Assembly: GCA_027491435.1 (NCBI GenBank)
Contig: JAOZFG010000028.1
Location: 27,955-91,954 of the forward strand
From: Thermoproteota archaeon
GTDB taxonomy: Archaea; Korarchaeota; Korarchaeia; Korarchaeales; Korarchaeaceae
Length of the DNA: 64,000 nt
Direction of reading: 5' to 3'
Under the pieces are notes generated by a model. The model was not told the origin of the DNA. It did no database searches and saw only the letters and a program-made list of their open reading frames with translations. This document shows, piece by piece, positions 58,132-64,000 of this stretch. Numbering within the stretch: position 1 is the stretch's first letter; every line of letters starts with the position of its first letter. The position numbers were made by a program, and so were the translations under genes.

Positions 58132-58823
58132 TGCTGGCGATACCTGCTATAGACCTTTCAGGCGGCAGGGCAGTAAGGCTGGTGGGCCCGGAGGTTAGGG
58201 AATACGGGAACCCCTGGACTTGGGCTGAAAAGTTCTTAGGGGCTAGGAGGGTTCACGTTGTGGACATTGACGCCGCCTTGGGCAGGGGAAACAATTGGGA
58301 GCTCCTGATGAAATTAGTTAGGTGGTTTACTGGTAGGGGCGTCGAAGTACAGGTTGGAGGGGGCTTGAGGACTGCGGAGCTGGCTGTCAAGGTTATGGAA
58401 GCCGGTGGAATCCCTATCGTCGGCACCTTGGCGTTCAAGGATAGGGGGGCCTTGGCGAAGCTCTTGGATAGGGGGCCCGTGATAGTCTCGGTGGACAGCC
58501 TTCAGGGAAGGGTTAGGGTGAGAGGTTGGAGGGAAGATACGGGCCTTTCCGTAGAGGAGGCCCTGGAAGATTTCACCTCAATGGGGGTTAAGCAGTTCCT
58601 GCTCACCGGCATCTCCAGGGACGGGAGCTTGTCCGGAATAGATGAGTCCCTGACCCACCTGCCAGCCCTCTTCAGGGCCGACCTGATATACGCAGGGGGC
58701 GTCTCCTCCCTTGAGGATCTAATGAAGCTTAGGGACCTCGGCTTCTGGGGTGCAGTGGTTGGTAGAGCCATCTACGAGACTAGCCTGCTCCAGGAGCTGA
58801 TTAAAAGGAGGTGGGATCTTTGA
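58131..58823 (+). CDS. hisA: ProFAR isomerase HisA
   Basis: [44 protein letters not shown]. Confidence 0.93.
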   Translation: MLAIPAIDLSGGRAVRLVGPEVREYGNPWTWAEKFLGARRVHVVDIDAALGRGNNWELLMKLVRWFTGRGVEVQVGGGLRTAELAVKVMEAGGIPIVGTLAFKDRGALAKLLDRGPVIVSVDSLQGRVRVRGWREDTGLSVEEALEDFTSMGVKQFLLTGISRDGSLSGIDESLTHLPALFRADLIYAGGVSSLEDLMKLRDLGFWGAVVGRAIYETSLLQELIKRRWDL

Positions 58824-59575
58824 CGGCTAAGAGGATAATCCCCTGCCTGGACGTCAAGGACGGCAGGGTGGTTAAGGGGATCTCCTTCGTTAACTTGAGG
58901 GATGCAGGAGATCCAGTCACCCAGGCCAAGATATACGATGAACAGGGAGCAGATGAGCTCGTCTTCCTGGACATAACTGCGAGCAGGGAGAAGAGGAAGA
59001 CCTTGGTCGACCTGGTGAGGTCGGTTGCTGAAGTGCTCACCATTCCCTTCACGGTCGGAGGTGGGGTATCCTCAATAGACGACTTCTACAAGCTGTTGAG
59101 GGCGGGGGCCGATAAGGTCTCCATAAACACGGCTGCTGTCCTCAAACCGGAGCTCATAACCGAGGCCGCCTCCGTGTTCGGTTCTCAGTGCGTGGTAGTG
59201 GCCATAGACGCCAAGAGGAAGGGGGAGAGCTGGGAGGTCTACATAAGGGGCGGCACTGAGCCTACTGGCCTGGACGCCATAAAGTGGGCCAAGAAGGTTG
59301 AAGAGTTGGGTGCAGGCGAAATACTGCTCACCTCCATAGACAGGGACGGGACCAAGGACGGGTACGACGTTGAGCTCACCAGGGGGGTGGCTGAAGAGGT
59401 ATCCATCCCTGTGATAGCCAGTGGAGGGGCTGGCAGGATGGAGCACTTCCTAGAGGTTTTAACCGAGGGAAGGGCTGATGCAGCTCTGGCTGCGAGCGTC
59501 TTCCACTTTGGTGAGATTTCGATACCTGATCTGAAAGCTTACCTAATGGCCAGGGGAGTGGAGGTGAGACTATGA
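58811..59575 (+). CDS. hisF: Imidazole glycerol phosphate synthase subunit HisF
   Basis: [56 protein letters not shown]. Confidence 0.97.
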   Translation: MGSLTAKRIIPCLDVKDGRVVKGISFVNLRDAGDPVTQAKIYDEQGADELVFLDITASREKRKTLVDLVRSVAEVLTIPFTVGGGVSSIDDFYKLLRAGADKVSINTAAVLKPELITEAASVFGSQCVVVAIDAKRKGESWEVYIRGGTEPTGLDAIKWAKKVEELGAGEILLTSIDRDGTKDGYDVELTRGVAEEVSIPVIASGGAGRMEHFLEVLTEGRADAALAASVFHFGEISIPDLKAYLMARGVEVRL

Positions 59576-60543
59576 TGGTGAGCTTTGATAAGGTGAACTT
59601 CGAGAAGATGATGGGGCTCGTACCCGTAATAGTGAGGAGCTCAGTAACTGGTGAAATATTAATGCAGGCTTACGCAAACGAGGAGGCCCTCAAGAGGACT
59701 ATGGAGACGGGCTACGCCCACTTCTACAGCAGAACTAGGAAGAAGCTCTGGATGAAGGGTGAGACCTCAGGGAACGTCTTGAAGGTGCTTAAAGTCTGGA
59801 CCGACTGCGACTACGACGCTATAATTTATGAGGCCGTTCCATCAGGCCCAACCTGCCACACAGGAAGGTGGAGCTGCTTCCACAACTGGCTCCAGTACGA
59901 CGTTAGGTGGGACAAGCTCTGGGAGCTACTTGTTGAGGCCTTCTCCAAGGCCAGGGTCAGGGTTAGGAGGGGAGTAGGCGTGAAGGGCAACTACCTCTAC
60001 GTCATAAACCCGATAACCGACAGCATACCTCCTGCTGACCCCCTGATGGTCTCCCTGATGACTGATTACCTGTTGGACGGGCTGGAGTTCAGGGACTTGG
60101 ACAAGGTAGTCACTCCTGAAGCACTAGGCCTCCCTTTAGGCTCTGTCATAGCTTACAAGACGGGCCTTCCCCAGGCAATAGTTAGGAAGAGGGATTACGG
60201 GGTCGAGGGCGTGAAGGTGAAGTACAGGTCAGGCTACGAGGAGGGCTACTACTACGTTTACGGGGTGAAGCCGGGAGACAAGGTGTTGCTGGTGGATGAC
60301 GCCCTCTCAACTGGGGGCACGGCAGTTTCCATCCTGGAAGCCTTCTCTAGGATGGGGGTTGAGGTTAGGTCCGTCCTGGTAGGTCTGAACAAGCCACAAT
60401 ACGGGGGAGAAGAGAGGGTGAAGTCCATGGGCTATGAGGTAAGGAAAGTTGTCGACCTGACCGTTAAAGAGGAGGGCGTCCTGGCGATAGAGTTCAACGG
60501 AAAGAGGAGGGAGTTGAAAGTTCCGGTAATTCACTCCACGTAG
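59572..60543 (+). CDS. hisI: Phosphoribosyl-AMP cyclohydrolase (HisI) fused to a type I phosphoribosyltransferase of the archaeal hypoxanthine/adenine PRTase type
   Basis: N-terminal [38 protein letters not shown]...[20 protein letters not shown] (HisI); C-terminal [12 protein letters not shown]...[29 protein letters not shown]...[21 protein letters not shown] (PRPP loop). Confidence 0.9.
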   Translation: MMVSFDKVNFEKMMGLVPVIVRSSVTGEILMQAYANEEALKRTMETGYAHFYSRTRKKLWMKGETSGNVLKVLKVWTDCDYDAIIYEAVPSGPTCHTGRWSCFHNWLQYDVRWDKLWELLVEAFSKARVRVRRGVGVKGNYLYVINPITDSIPPADPLMVSLMTDYLLDGLEFRDLDKVVTPEALGLPLGSVIAYKTGLPQAIVRKRDYGVEGVKVKYRSGYEEGYYYVYGVKPGDKVLLVDDALSTGGTAVSILEAFSRMGVEVRSVLVGLNKPQYGGEERVKSMGYEVRKVVDLTVKEEGVLAIEFNGKRRELKVPVIHST

Positions 60544-60884
60544 AAGGCTGCAAACCCCCCTATCCCTCCCAGTACGGCCCCTACGATCGCGGCGTAAACG
60601 AGGCCCGAAAGGGCCAGACTCGGGAACCAGCTAAGGAGGGAGAAGGTCAGCAGGTAGTCGACTACCGCCAGCACCGCCCCCATCATCGCCCCCCTCTTAG
60701 CCCCCTCTATCTGATCTTTGGGCAGATCCCCGTAGTACATCGAGAAGTAAGAGTAAAGGAACCCAGCTACGAGCACAGCCAGGCTAATTAAGCCGGGCAG
60801 TATTCCAAGGATGAATCCTATCAAGAAGGACATGACTTGGTAATTGTCCCTCCTGATGAAGGTCAGGTGATCCGCTAACGCCAT
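60531..60884 (-). CDS. Small multi-spanning membrane protein
   Basis: 117 aa, about four hydrophobic segments, Gly/Ala-rich. Confidence 0.6.
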   Translation of the reverse strand: MALADHLTFIRRDNYQVMSFLIGFILGILPGLISLAVLVAGFLYSYFSMYYGDLPKDQIEGAKRGAMMGAVLAVVDYLLTFSLLSWFPSLALSGLVYAAIVGAVLGGIGGFAAFYVE

Positions 60885-60994
60885 GTTCCCCCCTGAATCT
60901 ACCGCCCAGTATTTAAATTAGGTCGTGGGGTTATTAGCCCCGCCTAACAGACCTTTCGACTATTTTTTAAGTAGCCCCCAAGCCCGGGAGACTG

Positions 60995-62692
60995 ATGGAG
61001 ATAAGAAAACAGCTCGCTGATAGTAAGAAGCCGCACGCCATGCTGGTGAAGTGGGTCACTGTGTCAGCTGCTATAGGAGTTATAACCGGGCTGTCAGTCT
61101 CCTTTCTAGAGCTGGCCGTCTTGGACACTTTCGACCTCATGTTGAGCTTCTTCAAGCTACACCCCTTCCTAATGCTGATAATTCCCACTGCGAGCTTGGG
61201 GTTTGTGGGGCTCCTGAGGGATAAGCTCACTGAGAGGCCCTCTCTACACGGGACTGAGGAGGTTCTAGACGCCTACCACTACCAGGAGGGGGAGCTTTCC
61301 CTTAGGGACGTGCCCGTGAAGATAGCTGGGTCCATCCTGACCATAGGATCTGGAGGCAGCGCCGGCCTTGAGGGGCCTAGCATACACATAGGAGGGGCTG
61401 TGGGGTATGCAGTGAAGAAGGTCATGGACAGGCTTAACATGGACGGCAACGCAAGGTTGCTCCTGCTCACCGGCGCAGCCTCCGGCATAGGGGCCATATT
61501 CAAGGCCCCCTTGACGGGGCTCATGTTCGCCCTGGAAGTCCCCTATAAGGATGATATGGCTCATCAAGCAGTTGTGCCCGCCCTAATATCGTCTGTGGTG
61601 TCTTACATAACCCTGATTACGATCCTAGGAGCTGAACCCATCTTCAAGCACTTCAAAACTTACAAGGAGCTGGACCTCCTCCTGATAGGACAAAGCTTGT
61701 TGGAAGGGGTGATAATAGGGGTTATGGCCTTCCTCTTCGTTAAGCTGACCTCACTAATTGAAAGCTTGATGGAAGGGAGGAGTTACTGGTTAAGGGGGCT
61801 GTTAGGAGGGCTCTCCGTTGGGGCCCTAGGGCTGTTATCCCTTTACGCTTACGGAGGGGTCTACCCACTAGGCCTGAGCTACGACGTGGTCGGGATGTCC
61901 TTCGAGGGCGGGGACCCCTACTTCTTTCTGGGGCTGGCCTTCCTCAAGATGTTGACCACCGCCTTCACTTTGGGAAGCGCTGGCATCGGAGGGGTCTTCA
62001 TACCCTCAATAGTCATAGGGTCAGCGCTAGGGTCAGCCTTCAGTTCCATAAACCCGGAGGGAAGGAGCCTTTTCGTGGCTATAGGAATGTCTTCCTTCCT
62101 TTCAGCGGCCTTTAAGACTCCTCTGGCATCAGTTACCTTCGTAGCCGAAACCACGGGTTCAGAGGCCTACATAATCCCCGGATTAATAGCTTCAGCTGTC
62201 TCCTACATAGTTACGGGGAAGTACTCCCTCCCCAAGAACCAGAGGTTCGTGGAGGTGACCACCCTAGAGGAGCTGGGTAGGATCCTGGTGGGGAGGATAA
62301 TGACCCCGCCGCCCCCCGTAGTCGACGCTGATATAACTTTAAAGGAGTTCATGAGGAGGTACTTTCTCAAGGAGCACAAGTACTCCACCTTCCCGGTGAG
62401 GGCGTCCAACGGCAAGCTAATAGGAGTGATAACCGTAAATGACGTCGACTCCGTGCCTACGGAGGAGTGGGACAGGCGCAGGGTAGTGGAAGTTTTGAGG
62501 AAGGTTGAGTTCCTCAGGCCTAATGAGAGCGTGTTGAGCGCCCTAGACAAGTTCTACGAGTACGGGATACACTGCCTCCCCGTGGTGGACCCTGTGACCG
62601 GGGAGGTGGTTGGGACCCTCTCCACTGACGACGTGGTCAGGTACCTGGAGCACAGGAGAATGCTCAAAAAGACCACTCTCTTCTTCAGATGA
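60995..62692 (+). CDS. ClC-family chloride channel/transporter with C-terminal CBS pair
   Basis: GSGGSAGLEGPSIHIGGAVG, GSAGIGGVFIPSIVIGSALG, CBS motifs GVITVNDVDSVP and GTLSTDDVVRYL. Confidence 0.95.
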   Translation: MEIRKQLADSKKPHAMLVKWVTVSAAIGVITGLSVSFLELAVLDTFDLMLSFFKLHPFLMLIIPTASLGFVGLLRDKLTERPSLHGTEEVLDAYHYQEGELSLRDVPVKIAGSILTIGSGGSAGLEGPSIHIGGAVGYAVKKVMDRLNMDGNARLLLLTGAASGIGAIFKAPLTGLMFALEVPYKDDMAHQAVVPALISSVVSYITLITILGAEPIFKHFKTYKELDLLLIGQSLLEGVIIGVMAFLFVKLTSLIESLMEGRSYWLRGLLGGLSVGALGLLSLYAYGGVYPLGLSYDVVGMSFEGGDPYFFLGLAFLKMLTTAFTLGSAGIGGVFIPSIVIGSALGSAFSSINPEGRSLFVAIGMSSFLSAAFKTPLASVTFVAETTGSEAYIIPGLIASAVSYIVTGKYSLPKNQRFVEVTTLEELGRILVGRIMTPPPPVVDADITLKEFMRRYFLKEHKYSTFPVRASNGKLIGVITVNDVDSVPTEEWDRRRVVEVLRKVEFLRPNESVLSALDKFYEYGIHCLPVVDPVTGEVVGTLSTDDVVRYLEHRRMLKKTTLFFR

Positions 62693-64000
62693 TTACCTCT
62701 TCAACTCCCACCTAACCCTTCTCATCCTCTCCCTCAACACCTCCCTTCGGGTCATCGTCCTGGGCTCCCTCTCGTAGGGTTCAGTTCCTTCCCTGAAAAC
62801 TGGCAACACCCTGCCGTCTACCTCCGGTATGGGCATGCCCAGGAGGTGCATCACGGTGGGCATGACGTCGTAAACCTTGGCCTCCACGGCGCCCTGGCCT
62901 ATCTCAGGCCCCATGGCCATGAAAACGCCGTTAATTGTGTGGTCTCCCCTCTTATCCGACTTACCGAACAGCTGGTAAGCTTCCCTCTCCACCGAGTAGC
63001 CAGGCCTTAGAACGGCGATCAGATGGGGGGCCAGCTTTAGGTGAGGCCCTCTGTAAAGCTCCTCCCTTAAGTAGATCTTCTCCACCACTTTTTCACCCGT
63101 CTCCGGATCTCTAACCTCTTCAAGTAGCCCCTTAACCTCGTTGATGACCTCAGGCCTTTTAACGTAAACGCTGCCGTACCCGTAGGCTATGGCCTCGCTT
63201 TTGTCAGGGTCAAAGTCATCAGGCCTAGAGAGTCCTGGAGGGGCTTTTCCTAACCTTCTGTAAATTTTCAGTGCCAGTTTCAGCATGCCTACCTTCCTCA
63301 GCCACCTCTTCAAGGTCCCCCTGTCCACCACCCTGATATTCCCCCTGGGGACTAGGAGGCCCCTCTCGAGGAACAGGCGGTTGGGATAGAAGCTCCTGTC
63401 CACCGGGCCAAACCCGTGATCTGAAACAACTATCAGGTTGTAATCTCCCCTCTCAGCCCCCTCCATTAGGTCCCCCAGCAGCTCATCCACCTTGCCGAAG
63501 TACTCCCTCATTACGTCAGTGCCGAAGGAGAGGTGTTGAACCCTGTCCGTACAAGCTATGACGGCGAAGAACAGGTTCCAATCCCTCCCGATCAAGTGTC
63601 TTATAAGCTTCTCCCTCTGCCCGGTCACCTCAATCAGGTCCCTTAGGAACTTCCCCTCATTGCCGACGTACATGCTCCATTTGAGCTCAAACTTGTAATC
63701 AGGAATTAGATCACGAATTTTCTGGGCGAATTCTGGTGGGTAAGTGGACTTATTGTTGAGTGAAGGCGTGAGCATTCCGGTGACCATCAAGCCGTCTATC
63801 CTCTTAGCTGGGTATGAGATGGGCAGGTTGATTACCACGGACTTGGGGATGTAGTCCCATAGCTCAGGGCTCCTCTTGTCCCTTGAGTTAACCAGCTTAA
63901 CTACCCAGCCCGAATCCGACCAGGACACCCTGAAGAAGTCAAAGAGCCCGTGTTTTCCGGGGTTCACTCCTGTGGTTATTGAGGTCCACCCTGGGGGGGT
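62693..64000 (-). CDS. Alkaline phosphatase-superfamily phosphodiesterase/nucleotide pyrophosphatase-like, 5' truncated by the window edge
   Basis: Frame stays open to 64000 (TPPGWTSITTGVNPGKHGLFDFF, catalytic-Thr context); VVSDHGFGPVDRSFYPNRLF; GDHTINGVFMAMGPEI. Confidence 0.9.
   Translation of the reverse strand, partial: TPPGWTSITTGVNPGKHGLFDFFRVSWSDSGWVVKLVNSRDKRSPELWDYIPKSVVINLPISYPAKRIDGLMVTGMLTPSLNNKSTYPPEFAQKIRDLIPDYKFELKWSMYVGNEGKFLRDLIEVTGQREKLIRHLIGRDWNLFFAVIACTDRVQHLSFGTDVMREYFGKVDELLGDLMEGAERGDYNLIVVSDHGFGPVDRSFYPNRLFLERGLLVPRGNIRVVDRGTLKRWLRKVGMLKLALKIYRRLGKAPPGLSRPDDFDPDKSEAIAYGYGSVYVKRPEVINEVKGLLEEVRDPETGEKVVEKIYLREELYRGPHLKLAPHLIAVLRPGYSVEREAYQLFGKSDKRGDHTINGVFMAMGPEIGQGAVEAKVYDVMPTVMHLLGMPIPEVDGRVLPVFREGTEPYEREPRTMTRREVLRERMRRVRWELKR

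Noticed and set aside
1-64000. CRISPR array
   Set aside because: No regularly spaced direct repeats of 24-37 bp noticed near the Cmr operon or in intergenic regions.
1-64000. tRNA or rRNA genes
   Set aside because: Intergenic regions were read for T-loop/acceptor patterns and rRNA motifs; none convincing. Intron-containing or split tRNAs cannot be excluded by eye.

Overview
The window is a gene-dense archaeal chromosome segment. Archaeal markers include GGTGAT-type Shine-Dalgarno sites, TATA/BRE-like promoters, XPB-Bax1, Cdc48, archaeal LeuRS and PdaD. From left to right it contains: a type III-B (Cmr) CRISPR effector operon cut by the left edge; a DUF401-like transporter; UbiD/UbiA; a nitrate/sulfonate/taurine-type ABC transporter; a PMT-like glycosyltransferase; MarC; an ABC-2 exporter with a two-domain KaiC-like ATPase; a dipeptide ABC transporter with an M20 peptidase; a secreted PLD-type nuclease; an MntA/HepT pair; isocitrate dehydrogenase; XPB-Bax1; LeuRS; a bacterial-type GAPDH; a Cdc48-Hsp20 operon; an ECF S-component with an AIR-synthase-like protein; a decayed AAA-ATPase two-gene module; TerC; an aminotransferase; PdaD; a CARF-HTH (Csa3-like) regulator; CtaB; a V4R protein; a DHH phosphoesterase; RibL; a thioredoxin-like surface protein; a compact his operon (hisG-C-B-H-A-F-I); a ClC channel; and a truncated alkaline-phosphatase-superfamily gene. 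The main observations are: (1) a HisI fused in one ORF to an apparently full-length archaeal hypoxanthine/adenine-type phosphoribosyltransferase at the end of the his operon, with no hisE or hisD in the window; (2) an unannotated, frameshifted relic of an AAA-ATPase plus partner module; (3) a CARF-HTH regulator whose N-terminal strand can only be included by using a CTG start; (4) a 16-bp perfect palindrome immediately upstream of the TATA-like element of an ECF transporter gene; (5) 10 of 11 convergent gene pairs overlap or abut, three of them sharing a CTAG stop. No CRISPR array, tRNA or rRNA was recognised. All calls come from reading the sequence and recalling family motifs; no searches were run.
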